From: Diaminobutyricimonas aerilata
GTDB lineage: Bacteria; Actinomycetota; Actinomycetes; Actinomycetales; Microbacteriaceae
Assembly (NCBI RefSeq): GCF_002797715.1
Contig: NZ_PGFF01000001.1
Coordinates: 3,371,304-3,435,303 of the forward strand
DNA: 64,000 nucleotides
Direction: 5' to 3'
Shown: in pieces, positions 17,701 to 25,553 of the stretch
How the letters are laid out: each line of letters begins with the position of its first letter
Numbering within the stretch: position 1 is the first letter of the stretch
Notes under the pieces: model-generated
Databases searched by the model: none
Seen by the model: only the letters and a program-made list of their open reading frames with translations
Told to the model about the DNA's origin: nothing
Made by a program: the position numbers and the translations under genes

Positions 17701-19910
17701 GCGGCGGCGGCGATGTCGTCGCACGACCACCGCGCCGGCAGCACGTCACGCACCGAGGTGCCGATCGCATCCTGACCGCCGCTGTTGGTCACGGTGACGC
17801 GGTAGGTGACCTCGTCGGCGGCCTGGATGGTGGCCGACGCGACGGGCGCGCCGGGCAGCGGAGTGCCGTTCACGGCGACGATGCCCTTGTCGAGCGCGAG
17901 CTGCGGTTCCTCCCACAGCACGTCGGCCTGGTCGCGCAGCTGGAAGGTCTCGCCGAGGGCGTTCTTGTGCGCCATCTTGAACAGGTTGGCGGTGATGTCG
18001 CCCTCGCGCGCGGCGGCCGGGTCGACGATGCGCGCCTGCACCACGACCTCGAAGTGCTGTCCGACGTCGGCGTCGTCGAAGGTCCAGTTGATCTCCTGCT
18101 GGCCCTCTTCGCCCGAGAAGTCGAATTCGACGTCGTTCGCGGCGGTCGGGACGACGCTCTCGAACGCGAAGCCCTCGGGCAGGAAGTCGGTCAGTTCGCT
18201 GTCGATCGTGTCGAGCGAACCGGGGAAGTCGACCGTGAGCCGGAAGCAGACGCGGTCGCCGGGGTGGAAGGGCCCGGCGACGTCGTCGGAGAAGCTGAGC
18301 GCGGTGCCGTCGCCGCACTGCAGCACACCGGCGACCGGCTGGGCGACCTCCTTGGTGAGGGTCACCGGCTCGGCCTCCTGCCGCGCCGAGGACTCGTCGA
18401 CGAGCGCCCGTTCGCCCGTGGTACCGGAGCGGTCCGTGATGACCGTTCCGGTGGTGGAGAGGTCGTTGATGTTGGTCCAGTGGTCCTCCGAGCTGACCGG
18501 CACCCCGGAGGCGCGGTAGTCCGGCAGTGTGACGGTCTCGTAGGTCACCTCGGTGAGCTGCTGCTCCTCGGTGAAGCCCGTGAGCTCCCAGGTGACCTCG
18601 GTCGTCCCCTCGGCCGGGTCGATGACGACGCTCGCGGCGGCGGGCACCGCCGAGGTCGCGTCGAACTCGAGGCCATCCGGGATGGTGTCGACGATGCGGA
18701 TGGTGGAGGTCGAGCCGGCGTACTCGCTCGACTCGATCGTCAGGGTCCAATGGCTGCGCTGCCCCTGCCGGATGGTCCCCTCGTCGACGGCCTTGTGCAC
18801 GGAGACGTCTTCGGCGACGACCTCCTCCGTGTCGTCGACGGCGTACGGCCTGCCCTGGTAGGTGCCGCTCGCGACGGCGTAGTTGACGAGCGACTGCTCG
18901 TCGGCGGTGAGCGGGCCGGTGTTGTTGTCGAGGTTCGCGGTGGCGGGCCCGGCGGACTGCACGTTGGCCTGCAGCGGGATGGCGGCGGCGTACTGGATCT
19001 CGAGCTCGGCACCGGCGGCGAGCGTGCCGAGGCCCGTCCACTCGACGCGCGTGTACACGCCGGAGTGCCGGTCGCCCGCGCCGTCGGGGTCGGTCGTGAC
19101 GGTCGTGACGCTCGAGGGCGCGAGGCAGTCGGTCATCGCGGGCAGCGGGGTGCCGTCGATGCGCCCCGCGCCGGGGTACTCCTCGGTGCCCGCGGCGCTG
19201 TTGTCGACGTTCGCGCAGCCGAGGAACTCGAGGCCGGCGGGCAGGTAGTCGACGACGCTGAAGCCGGTCGTCGAGTTGACGGTGTTGTTGGTGATCGTGA
19301 GCGTGTAGACCGTCTTGTTGCGGTGCACGCCGCGCAGCAGCTCCGCCTCGGCGTTCGGCTCCTCCTTCTCGAGCAGGAAGGGCACCAGTGTCGTCTGAGC
19401 GGCTGCCGAACTGGAGCCGCTGTAGCTGCCGGCGACGGCGTTGCCGGTCGCGGGGTCGAAGTCGGGGATCTCGCGCTCGTCGGTGTTGACGAAGGCACCG
19501 GCCGTGCCGCCGAGCACCGCGCCGACGTCGTGCACGGCACGGTCGTAGCGCAGCGTGTAGTGGAAGGTGGACACGGCGCCGGTGAGCAGGTCGGAGACGT
19601 TCGTCCACACGACGCGCTTCGAGCCGTCGGGGAGTGTGATCGTCGAGGTGACGGGGGCGTCGCTCGCGGCGATCGAGGTGCCCGGCGGGATGACGTCGCT
19701 GAAACTGAGGTTGTAGGCGGCGGGTCCGGTCGTCTGGGTGGCGCGCAGCTCCACTGCGACGTCGTCGCCGTAGAGCGTCTCCCCGTCGACGGTCTTCGTG
19801 AGCTGCACGTCGGGGGTTCCTGCAGCCATCGCCGCAGAGATCCCGAACGGGGCCACGAGCGAGGCGGCCACGAGAGCGAGCACGGTGGAGATGCGGACGG
19901 CAGCAGACAC
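11781..19910 (-). CDS. Giant secreted surface protein: DUF11/isopeptide-like domains, 11 SdrD-B repeats, LAXTG sorting signal
   Basis: 2,709 residues from GTG 19910 (AAGG ~10 nt upstream). A signal peptide covers about 1-29. Residues ~30-1440 carry repeated beta-sandwich modules with TYTVTVT/YRVTVTN-type strands and DVLPAR/DTIPDGL motifs (DUF11 and isopeptide-forming fimbrial type). Residues ~1445-2640 hold eleven SdrD-B-like units starting IGDxVWxDxDGDG, which likely bind calcium. The C-terminus has LAATG, a hydrophobic helix and an Arg-rich tail, the layout of class-E sortase substrates. No sortase gene is in the window. Role: probably adhesion or a long cell-wall stalk. The antisense strand is almost stop-free, a codon-use effect. 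Confidence 0.93.
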   Translation of the reverse strand: MSAAVRISTVLALVAASLVAPFGISAAMAAGTPDVQLTKTVDGETLYGDDVAVELRATQTTGPAAYNLSFSDVIPPGTSIAASDAPVTSTITLPDGSKRVVWTNVSDLLTGAVSTFHYTLRYDRAVHDVGAVLGGTAGAFVNTDEREIPDFDPATGNAVAGSYSGSSSAAAQTTLVPFLLEKEEPNAEAELLRGVHRNKTVYTLTITNNTVNSTTGFSVVDYLPAGLEFLGCANVDNSAAGTEEYPGAGRIDGTPLPAMTDCLAPSSVTTVTTDPDGAGDRHSGVYTRVEWTGLGTLAAGAELEIQYAAAIPLQANVQSAGPATANLDNNTGPLTADEQSLVNYAVASGTYQGRPYAVDDTEEVVAEDVSVHKAVDEGTIRQGQRSHWTLTIESSEYAGSTSTIRIVDTIPDGLEFDATSAVPAAASVVIDPAEGTTEVTWELTGFTEEQQLTEVTYETVTLPDYRASGVPVSSEDHWTNINDLSTTGTVITDRSGTTGERALVDESSARQEAEPVTLTKEVAQPVAGVLQCGDGTALSFSDDVAGPFHPGDRVCFRLTVDFPGSLDTIDSELTDFLPEGFAFESVVPTAANDVEFDFSGEEGQQEINWTFDDADVGQHFEVVVQARIVDPAAAREGDITANLFKMAHKNALGETFQLRDQADVLWEEPQLALDKGIVAVNGTPLPGAPVASATIQAADEVTYRVTVTNSGGQDAIGTSVRDVLPARWSCDDIAAAADFTCVETAGRDHLQWDGLTVPADSSITLEYVATVPGDSSPGDSFANTAGVRTYQGATNTGTPFDYFPDDNIDPTLVDRENTDRARDDATVSLEQPTIVKGVTSPAEAGNTASQATIGENVTYTVTATVPEGTTLYETVEVRDTLDSRLQIIGTPTYTIGGGAAQNATVNGQQVVAPLPVGYVNAPDSGDDLVVLTIQARVLDVPAAVRGASVPNNATFVWSSVDGADRSVQSNQAPVTVVEPLIAVAKTNNAPDGRVAPGQTVHYTVTVSNGAAPASTAHDTVVVDRVPIDLTPLEATDDPAEDGDTVGGGVWNAGARTLTWTVPALVPSQTVTLGYDAQVLNPTVSNGTIVNDVTATTTSLAGEPTGERTNASLNGKTGSGYVSTSSSSVRAPEITLDKAVTPTTATIGERVQYTVTVTIPAAVIAYDTTVIDALPADIRFDGLDSATCTQGGQPCAPAITPTVIGTPAADARSIGFFLGDLDPAGTQARTVTLMYGGVVTGGGTAGETQTNTARVYFNTDDTITGTPTTVPAPGGFDTPADSGTATVTLVEPRLVVGKSVDGQVGDADARRAVPGDTLTYRVAVTNTGTSPAYDVVVTDTPDRRLTGYLATLPAGVVAVDADPSDGTLRWSIDGPIAPGATVEIAYSATVPAGLGAADEIDGPEIVNTVDIPTYAGVPDTGGNPDRYRIYTDVVDDTVNVELDLATIGDRVWFDADTDGEQETGEPGIAGATVTVVFAGADGVLGNGDDETHTTMTDAEGDWSVTRLPGGTYRATVTGTPAGYVPSYDLDGTTVTPNGQWQGALAQNGARTDVDFGYTGTGALGDLVWFDRNDDGVQQPGEPGLADQPIRVILLGGPGTADDVVYTTTTDAQGRYTVPRLAPGAYTVELTDTPGGFGFGSGASATLNRTLGVGQTLLDADFPLLGDLTVGDRVWLDRDGDGVDEATEPGIDGAGVEVRWSGLDGEFGTADDGVFPTTTDDTGAYAVGNLPAGEYRVSVTGSLPAGVQNTYDRDGDRDSVVTAEVTASDTTFDFGYYGDTGLGDVVWWDRDRDGVQEAGEPGIGGVDVQARFFGADGLENTADDLVFPATTSADGAWSIGELPEGRYRVTVTGAPAGFVNVSDPDGLAGADGVNVLDLGDGGNLAQDFGFSGDSSIGDLVWFDRDGDGAQGTDEAGIPGVTVTLTWLGRDGVAGGGDDVVYTATTDESGAYRFDGLPTGSFTVAVESDTLPEGMEPVSDRDGDDSPNTTTVTIAAPATVTDADFGYRGTGSIGDNIWHDRDADGTIDDGENGIPGVQVRVTWAGADGDLGTADDAVFTTTTDTDGRYLVEGLPAGDFTVAVDAATVPAGMTATFEEDGTLDARTPVTLADGAEHRSADFGFRGVGALGDRIWFDRDGDGVQDGGEPGVPEQPVTLVWAGVDGALGTDDDESWTTRTDEQGAYAFPNLPAGAYRVTVDGGIANAATATGDPDGGADATAELALAAGATDLEQDFGFVGDNTLGDLVWWDLDGDGVRADGEPGSPGVELTVTWAGPDGEFGTDDDIAQPATTDADGAYLVPGLPDGAYRVDVASGVYPGLEPTTDPADVTLEGGVERLDLDFGFVGSGSIGDTVWLDLDGDGTLDEGEPGIPGVTVTLTWSGPDGIAGNADDVQSTTTTDADGGYLFPRLPAGGYSLQLDGVPADLTATADPDGGEADASSLELEAGAEVDDQDFGYTGSASLGDLVWLDVDGDGERSGNEPGVGGVPVTVELAGDDGVLGTDDDIVIVTVTDEHGGYRVSGLPAGAVRVAYDRDALDAGYQPASDRDGGDAVTTELTLASGDAIDDVNFVIAGTSALSGVVFDDVNGDGVRQPGERGVPGVTLTVVWSGPDGPVAIKVTTDADGAWSLERLPSGTWTVTIDPNTVPDGYRVSTVGIVTVDLPVGQERSVIMGVTSFALAATGTTPELSVALALLTLLGGAVLMMRARRTRRA
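11900..15577 (-). repeat. Eleven tandem SdrD-B-type coding repeats (~340 bp period)
   Basis: Eleven units each open with a variant of (I/L)GDxVWxDxDGDGxxxxxEPGI and include DGxxGxxDD, a TTTDxxGxYxxxxLPAG block and DFGY at the end. Unit length is about 113 residues. The units are diverged rather than identical, so this is an old protein repeat and not a DNA satellite. The eleventh unit is the most divergent (VVFDDVNGDG). Confidence 0.9.
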
Positions 19911-20096
19911 GCGGGTACGACCTTCGACGAAGCGACTCGGCCGCGGAGGGGCCGACGGCGCGTTTCCGAACTCGCGCCGCGGTCAGCATATTGGGGGACA
20001 ACGACCCGCCGATATAGGTGAGGATGTTTTGCTCCCCGTTCTGGGGGCATGCGTGCGAGACCCCGGCGTTCGATCGTGCGGACTACGCTGCGCACC

Positions 20097-21494
20097 ATGC
20101 GCGACGACCAGCCCGCCCCCCGATCCGTGCCCGTGACGGCGAACACCGGCGCGGTCGCCGCCGTCGGCCTCGACCTGCAGGAGGGACGGGAGATCCCCCG
20201 CTCGCAGGTGTTCGCATGGGCGCTGTGGGACTGGGCGACGCAGCCGTTCAACACGGTCATCCTGACCTTCATCTTCACCGCGCTGTACCTCACGACCGAT
20301 GTGTTCCTGCCGCCCGAGGTCGCGGCGCTCGGCGAGGGCGACCCGGTCTACGAGGCGGGTCTCGCCGACCTCGCGAGCGGGTTCGGCTGGGCGTCGTTCG
20401 CCGCCGGGCTGCTCATCGCGATCGTCGCCCCGGTGCTCGGTCAGCGGTCGGATGCGACGGGTCACCGCAAGCGCTGGCTCGCGGTCAACACCGCTCTCGT
20501 CGTGGTCTGCATGGCGCTGCTGTTCTTCGTCGAGGCCGAGCCCGCGTTCTTCCTGCTCGGCGTCTCGCTCGTCGCGCTCGGCAGCGTGTTCAACGAGATC
20601 GCCGGCGTGAACTACAACGCGATGCTCGTGCAGGTGTCGACGCGGTCGACCGTCGGTCGGGTGAGCGGGCTCGGCTGGGGTTTCGGGTACCTCGGCGGGA
20701 TCGTCGCGCTCGTGCTCGTCGTCATCGCCTACTCGTTCGACTGGTTCGGGCTGCCGCAGGACGACGGGCTTCCGTTCCGCCTGGTCGCCGTCGGATGCGC
20801 GCTGTGGACCACCCTGTTCGCGCTCCCCATCCTGTTCAAGGTGCCCGAGCTCCCCGCCGGACGACCCGAGCGGCGGGTCGGCTTCTTCGCGAGCTACGGC
20901 CTGCTTCTGCGCGACGTGGTGGCGTTGTATCGCGACAGCCGTCCGACGTTCTGGTTCCTGCTCGCGAGCGCGGTGTTCCGCGATGGACTCGCCGGCGTGT
21001 TCGCCTTCGGCGCCGTCATCGCGAACCAGGTCTTCGGATTCGGGTTCCTCGAGGTCGTCGCGTTCGGCATCGCGGCGAACCTAGTCGCCGGGGTGTCGAC
21101 GATCGTCTCCGGCCGCTTCGACGACCGCTTCGGCGCGCGGGCGGTCATCCTCACCGCCCTCGCCGGACTCGTGGTCGCCGGCACCGCCGTGTTCCTGCTG
21201 CGCGACGGGGGCGACATCGTCTTCTGGGTCGGCGGGCTCATCCTGTGCCTCTTCGTCGGCCCGGCGCAGGCCGCGAGCCGTTCCTTCCTCGCGCGGGTCA
21301 CGCCGGCCGGCCGCGAGGGCGAGATCTTCGGGCTCTACGCCACCACCGGTCGTGCCGCGTCGTTCCTCTCCCCCGGTCTGTGGGCGCTGTTCATCGGCAT
21401 CTTCGGCGCGACGGCGTTCGGCATCCTCGGCATCGTGCTCGTGACCCTCGTCGGATTCGTGCTGCTGCTGCTCGTGAAGGAACCCGCCCGCTGA
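20097..21494 (+). CDS. MFS transporter, UMF1/Atg22-like family
   Basis: 465 residues with about 12 membrane segments. The N-terminal motif ALWDWATQPFNTVILTFIF and the loop LGQRSDATGHRKRWL are typical of the UMF1 family (MFS proteins resembling yeast Atg22). The substrate is unknown. I set the start at ATG 20097: TACGCT ends 7 nt upstream and there is no Shine-Dalgarno, so the mRNA is probably leaderless. An in-frame ATG at 20049 would add 16 basic residues. Divergent from the giant surface protein. Confidence 0.88.
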   Translation: MRDDQPAPRSVPVTANTGAVAAVGLDLQEGREIPRSQVFAWALWDWATQPFNTVILTFIFTALYLTTDVFLPPEVAALGEGDPVYEAGLADLASGFGWASFAAGLLIAIVAPVLGQRSDATGHRKRWLAVNTALVVVCMALLFFVEAEPAFFLLGVSLVALGSVFNEIAGVNYNAMLVQVSTRSTVGRVSGLGWGFGYLGGIVALVLVVIAYSFDWFGLPQDDGLPFRLVAVGCALWTTLFALPILFKVPELPAGRPERRVGFFASYGLLLRDVVALYRDSRPTFWFLLASAVFRDGLAGVFAFGAVIANQVFGFGFLEVVAFGIAANLVAGVSTIVSGRFDDRFGARAVILTALAGLVVAGTAVFLLRDGGDIVFWVGGLILCLFVGPAQAASRSFLARVTPAGREGEIFGLYATTGRAASFLSPGLWALFIGIFGATAFGILGIVLVTLVGFVLLLLVKEPAR

Positions 21495-21527
21495 GTCGGA
21501 GCCGCCGGCAGCGGCGTCGGGCCCGGA

Positions 21528-23078
21528 TCAGCCGCGCCTCGCCGGCCGCGGCCCCACGCCGCGCAGGGCGACGTAGACGAACAACAGCACCATCACGGCG
21601 ACCCCGGCCCACATCGCCTGCTGCCAGCCGCTGACGAAGGACTCCTGCGCGATGCGGACGAGGGAGTCCGCCGCAGCTCCGGCGCCGTGCGCGGCGGCGA
21701 TCGCGTTCGCGATCCCCTCCCGGGCGGCGTCGGCGGTGTCGGCGGGGATCCCCTCGAGACGCGGTTCGATCGCGCTGCGGTAGCCGGCCGACAGCACGGC
21801 CCCGAGGAGCGCGACCCCCATCGCGGTACCGAGCTCTCGCGTGACGTCGTTGAGAGCGGACGCCACCCCCTGCTGCGCGCGGGGAAGCGCACCCGTGATG
21901 GCCTCGGTCGCCGGCGTCATCGCGAGACCCATCCCGACTCCCATGATCAGCATGCCGGGCAGCACCGAAAGGTAGCCGCCGTCGGCGGAGGCCATGAGCG
22001 CCAGCGACGCCAGGCCGCCGGCGAACATCAGGATCCCGCCGAGCATCGTCGACCGCAGGCCGACGCCGGCGGACAGCCGCGGGGCGAGTCCGGCCGACGC
22101 CATCATGAGGATCGCCATCGGCATGAATCCCAGCGTCGACACGAGGCCGGACCAGCCGAGCACCGCTTGGAAGTACGGGAACAGCACGACGAGGATGCCC
22201 GCCTGCACGCCGAACACCCCGAGCAACGAGAGCGAGCCGCTCGACAGGGCCCGCGAACGGAACATGCGCAGATCGAGCAGCGGCCCGCGCCGGCGGAGCT
22301 GCCAGGCGGCGAAGACGCCGATCCCGACCACGCCGGCCCCCGCGCCGGCGACGGTCAGCGGGGCGAGCCAGCCGTGCACCGGCCCCTCGTGCAGGGCCGT
22401 CACGAGCCCCACGATCCCGACGGCCGACGCGAGGGACCCCACCGCATCGAAGCCGTGCTCGGGCCGCTCCCGCGAGTCGGGCACCGCACGCCGGGCGACG
22501 ACGAACGCGATCGCGACGAGCGCGAGGGGGAGCACGAACAGCAGGCGCCAGCTGCCGAGGTCGACGAGCGCGGCGGAGAGGAACATGCCGAGGATGCCGC
22601 CACCTCCTCCGACCGCCGTCCAGACTCCGATGCCCTTCGCCCGTTCCTCCTCGGGGAAGGTCGAGGTGATCACGGCGAGGGTGATCGGCATGATGACGGC
22701 GGCTCCGACGCCGCTGAGCACCCGAGCGAGCAGCAGCACCTCGACGGACGGAGCGGCGACGGCGACGACGTTCGCGACGGCGAAGACCGCGAGACCGGTG
22801 AGCAGCATCGGCTTACGCCCCCATCGGTCACCCGCGGCGCCCAGCGGCAGCAGCAGGGCCGCGAGGGTCACCGTGTAGGCGTTGATGATCCACAGCACGG
22901 TGCTCTGAGATGCGCCGAGTTCGACCGCGACCTGCGACTGCGCCACGTTGAGACCGGAGACGGACGCTATGACCGCCATGAGGGCGACGCACACGGCCAT
23001 GAGGATCTGCCGCCTCTGGCGAGGGTCGTCGACGGTCGCGGGAGCGGTGTCGGCACGGTCGGATGCGGGAGTGCTCAA
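21528..23078 (-). CDS. MFS drug-efflux transporter, DHA2 (EmrB/QacA) family, 14 TM
   Basis: ~516 residues from TTG 23078. Features: SQSTVLWIINAYTVTLAALLLPLGAAGDRWGRKP (motif A and TM2), LLARVLSGVGAAVIMPITLAVI, and a late SALNDVTRELGTAMGVALLGAV segment typical of DHA2. The start is uncertain: no ATG fits before MAVCVAL, and GAGAAGAG precedes the TTG. It lies 98 bp downstream of a methyltransferase on the same strand. The cupin-type regulator is divergent from that methyltransferase, so the three may form one regulated unit. It likely exports cytotoxic compounds; the substrate is unknown. Confidence 0.9.
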   Translation of the reverse strand: MSTPASDRADTAPATVDDPRQRRQILMAVCVALMAVIASVSGLNVAQSQVAVELGASQSTVLWIINAYTVTLAALLLPLGAAGDRWGRKPMLLTGLAVFAVANVVAVAAPSVEVLLLARVLSGVGAAVIMPITLAVITSTFPEEERAKGIGVWTAVGGGGGILGMFLSAALVDLGSWRLLFVLPLALVAIAFVVARRAVPDSRERPEHGFDAVGSLASAVGIVGLVTALHEGPVHGWLAPLTVAGAGAGVVGIGVFAAWQLRRRGPLLDLRMFRSRALSSGSLSLLGVFGVQAGILVVLFPYFQAVLGWSGLVSTLGFMPMAILMMASAGLAPRLSAGVGLRSTMLGGILMFAGGLASLALMASADGGYLSVLPGMLIMGVGMGLAMTPATEAITGALPRAQQGVASALNDVTRELGTAMGVALLGAVLSAGYRSAIEPRLEGIPADTADAAREGIANAIAAAHGAGAAADSLVRIAQESFVSGWQQAMWAGVAVMVLLFVYVALRGVGPRPARRG

Positions 23079-23176
23079 TGTTCTCTTCTCTCGTCGGTGG
23101 GGAGGCGGCAGCGACGGTCGGCGCCGTGCCGCCGTGTCATGGCGGGGTGATCGAGCCGTGGACTGGCGGGTCGAGG

Positions 23177-24040
23177 TCAGCCGCGCCGCGCCAGCCAGAT
23201 CGTGCGTGCACTGCGCACGACGAGGTCGCGACGCTGCGCGAGCGACCCGGGTGCCCGGTCGTCGAGCAGTTCGTCGATCGCCTCGAGGTCGTGCGGCGCC
23301 AGCCGGTCGGCGAGGTGGGCGCGCACGTTCGTGAACACGCGTTCGGCGTAGCGCCACGCGAGCGGCGGCGCCGGGGCCCGCAGGTAGGAGAAGGTGCGCT
23401 GCTCGACCAGATCGAATCCCGCGCTCCGCAGGTGCCCGCTCCAGTCGGGGTGGGCGTTCCAGCCGGCCCCCGCCATCGCGGCCCGACAGCGTTCCTCGAG
23501 ACCTGGCCGGCCGCTGCCGCTCTCCGGAGGCAGGAATCGCGGCAATCCGTCCATCTCGACGACCGCGAGCACGCCGTCGACTGCCAGGGCCGCGCGGGCC
23601 GAACGCAGCACCCGGTCGGGGTTCCGCATGTGATGGAGGGATGACGAGGCCCAGGCCAGATCGAACGTGCCGATCGCGGGCCAGTCCTCGTCGGCGTCGG
23701 CCCGCACGGTGCGGATGCGGTCGGCGAGCCCGGAGGCGGACGCGGCCCGCTCGAGGTGGTCGATCATCTGCGCGGACTCGTCGAGGGCGACGATCTCGGC
23801 ACGCGGAAAGCGCTCGGCGAGCGCGAGGGTGCCCGACCCGCTGCCCGCGCCGATGTCGAGCACCGCCGTCGGCTCGTCACGCAGATGTGCCCCGACCCAC
23901 GCGGTGAGCTCCTCGAGGTGACCGACCACATCGGCGTCGAGATCGAGCACCTCCGCATGGTCTCGGGCGTGAGCCGCCTCGGCGCCGACCATGTGGTGGG
24001 CGGGTCGATGATGTCTGCTCGGGTCGCTCGGATGGGGCAT
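23177..24040 (-). CDS. Class I SAM-dependent methyltransferase
   Basis: 287 residues. The SAM-binding motif I is VLDIGAGSGSGTLALA (~60-75), followed by the acidic loop VALDESAQM and the post-motif FDLAWASSSLHHMRNPDRV. The substrate cannot be named. ATG 24040 sits 6 nt after TAGCGT on the minus strand, so it is probably leaderless. It is divergent from the XRE-cupin regulator and upstream of the DHA2 exporter, which suggests a resistance or secondary-metabolite tailoring context (inference). Confidence 0.85.
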   Translation of the reverse strand: MPHPSDPSRHHRPAHHMVGAEAAHARDHAEVLDLDADVVGHLEELTAWVGAHLRDEPTAVLDIGAGSGSGTLALAERFPRAEIVALDESAQMIDHLERAASASGLADRIRTVRADADEDWPAIGTFDLAWASSSLHHMRNPDRVLRSARAALAVDGVLAVVEMDGLPRFLPPESGSGRPGLEERCRAAMAGAGWNAHPDWSGHLRSAGFDLVEQRTFSYLRAPAPPLAWRYAERVFTNVRAHLADRLAPHDLEAIDELLDDRAPGSLAQRRDLVVRSARTIWLARRG

Positions 24041-24087
24041 GACTTCACGCTAGACCGGCGATGCGCCTCGGACATACCATATTGCTT

Positions 24088-24681
24088 ATGGAGCAAGAAC
24101 TGCGGATGGACCGGCTCGTCGGTCAGCGGATCCGGGCCATGCGGGTGGCGAGGGGATGGACGCTCGACGCGCTCTCGAGCCGGTGCCACATCAGCCCCTC
24201 CAACCTCAGTCGTATCGAGACCGGGGATCGCCGCATCGCCCTCGATCAACTCGTTCCGATCGCGAAGGCGCTGGGAACGACCCTGGACGCTCTCATCCAT
24301 TCGGACGACGACGAAGACGTCATCATCCGCCCGCACGCGACGGCAGCGGGCGCGGTGACCATCTGGTTGCTCTCGAACGGACGGACCGGGAACGGGGTGA
24401 CGGTGGCGAAGATGCGGATCACCCCCGAACGCCCGACCGGCCCGGAGGACATGGTCGTCCACCCCGGAAGGGACTGGTTCACGGTGCTCTCCGGCACCGC
24501 GAGGCTGCGCCTGGGCGACCGCGTACTGCTCGTGCACGAGGGGGATGCTGCCGAGTTCTCCACCATGACGCCGCACGTCATCGGTGCGCACGACGGCCCG
24601 GTCGAGATCCTGACGATCATCGACCACGAGGGCGAGCGCAGCCACCTGCCGGGGGCTCGCGACGCGACGCTCGTGTCCTGA
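24088..24681 (+). CDS. XRE-family regulator with C-terminal cupin sensor
   Basis: 197 residues from ATG 24088. The HTH is at ~8-62 (IRAMRVARGWTLDALSSRCHISPSNLSRIETGDRRI). The cupin barrel is at ~85-190 (MVVHPGRDWFTVLSGTARLRLGDRVLLVHEGDAAEF, PHVIGAHDGPVEILTI). This is the common one-component small-molecule sensor design. TACCAT ends 7 nt before the ATG (leaderless pattern). It is divergent from the methyltransferase, 47 bp away, and probably represses that promoter. An ATG at 24061 is a less likely start. Confidence 0.88.
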   Translation: MEQELRMDRLVGQRIRAMRVARGWTLDALSSRCHISPSNLSRIETGDRRIALDQLVPIAKALGTTLDALIHSDDDEDVIIRPHATAAGAVTIWLLSNGRTGNGVTVAKMRITPERPTGPEDMVVHPGRDWFTVLSGTARLRLGDRVLLVHEGDAAEFSTMTPHVIGAHDGPVEILTIIDHEGERSHLPGARDATLVS

Positions 24682-24764
24682 CCGGACCCCGGATGGGCCC
24701 GAGCGGGCCGGTAATGTCCGAATGGCGCTGGCGGATGCGGTGGACGACCCGCCAGGCTCGGAGC

Positions 24765-25553
24765 ATGACCACGACTTCGCAGGCTGAGCGCGCCGAGCTG
24801 CTCCGCAGCCTCCACGTGCCCGGTGACCCGCTCATCCTCGTCAACGTCTGGGACGCCGTCTCGGCGTCCGTCGTCGCGAGGGCCCCGGGCGTGCGGGCGA
24901 TCGCGACGGCGAGCCATGCGGTGTCGGCCGCGCACGGGGTGCCCGACGGCGAGGGCCTCACGCTCGAGCAGGCGCTCGGCGCGGCCGAGCGCGTCGTCGC
25001 GGCGACGGACCTGCCCGTCACCGTCGACTTCGAACGGGGTTACGCCCGCGACACCGCCGAGCTGCACGACAACGTCGGCCGGCTCATCGCGACCGGCGCA
25101 GTGGGGCTCAACCTCGAGGACTCGACCGGCGACGGCCTCTACTCGATCGACGAGCAGACGGCACGCATCGCGGCCGTGCGCGACGCGGCGACCGCCTCCG
25201 GCGTGCCGCTCGTCATCAACGCCCGTCTCGACGCGCTCTCGCTCGCCCCCGAAGGATGGGACGACGCCGCGCTGCGCGCGCAGGCCTACCTCGCCGCGGG
25301 CGCCGACTCGGTGTTCGTGCTGGGCCTCACCGACGAGCAGCGGGTGCGCCGCGCCGTCGAACTCGTCGCGGGGCCGGTCGCGGTGATCGCGTCCCCCGGT
25401 GCGCCGCCCATCCGCCGTCTCGCCGAGCTCGGCGTCGCGCGTGTGAGTCTCGGCCCTTACGCGCTCGCGATCGCGCTCGCCGGGCTGGCGGATGCGGCGG
25501 AGACGCTCACGAGCGGGGGGTCGTACCCTGCCGGGATGTCGTTCGCCTACTGA
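24765..25553 (+). CDS. Isocitrate lyase / PEP-mutase superfamily protein
   Basis: 262 residues. The superfamily pattern is seen in LVNVWDAVSASVV (N-terminal), DLPVTVDFERGYA (metal-binding region), GLNLEDSTGDGLYSIDEQTARIAA and PLVINARLD. The catalytic lyase loop of true isocitrate lyases (KKCGH) is absent, so carboxy-PEP mutase, oxaloacetase or a methylisocitrate-type activity is open. ATG 24765 has GGAG just upstream. The 3' end overlaps by 7 bp the convergent regulator gene at 25547. Confidence 0.85.
   Translation: MTTTSQAERAELLRSLHVPGDPLILVNVWDAVSASVVARAPGVRAIATASHAVSAAHGVPDGEGLTLEQALGAAERVVAATDLPVTVDFERGYARDTAELHDNVGRLIATGAVGLNLEDSTGDGLYSIDEQTARIAAVRDAATASGVPLVINARLDALSLAPEGWDDAALRAQAYLAAGADSVFVLGLTDEQRVRRAVELVAGPVAVIASPGAPPIRRLAELGVARVSLGPYALAIALAGLADAAETLTSGGSYPAGMSFAY

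Noticed and set aside
12378-20021. A 2,547-codon open frame on the + strand opposite the giant surface protein
   Set aside because: It is a by-product of strong GC3 codon bias and of Asp/Gly/Thr-rich repeats on the minus strand. It has no recognisable domain or ribosome site, and the minus-strand frame has a signal peptide, defined domains and a sorting signal.
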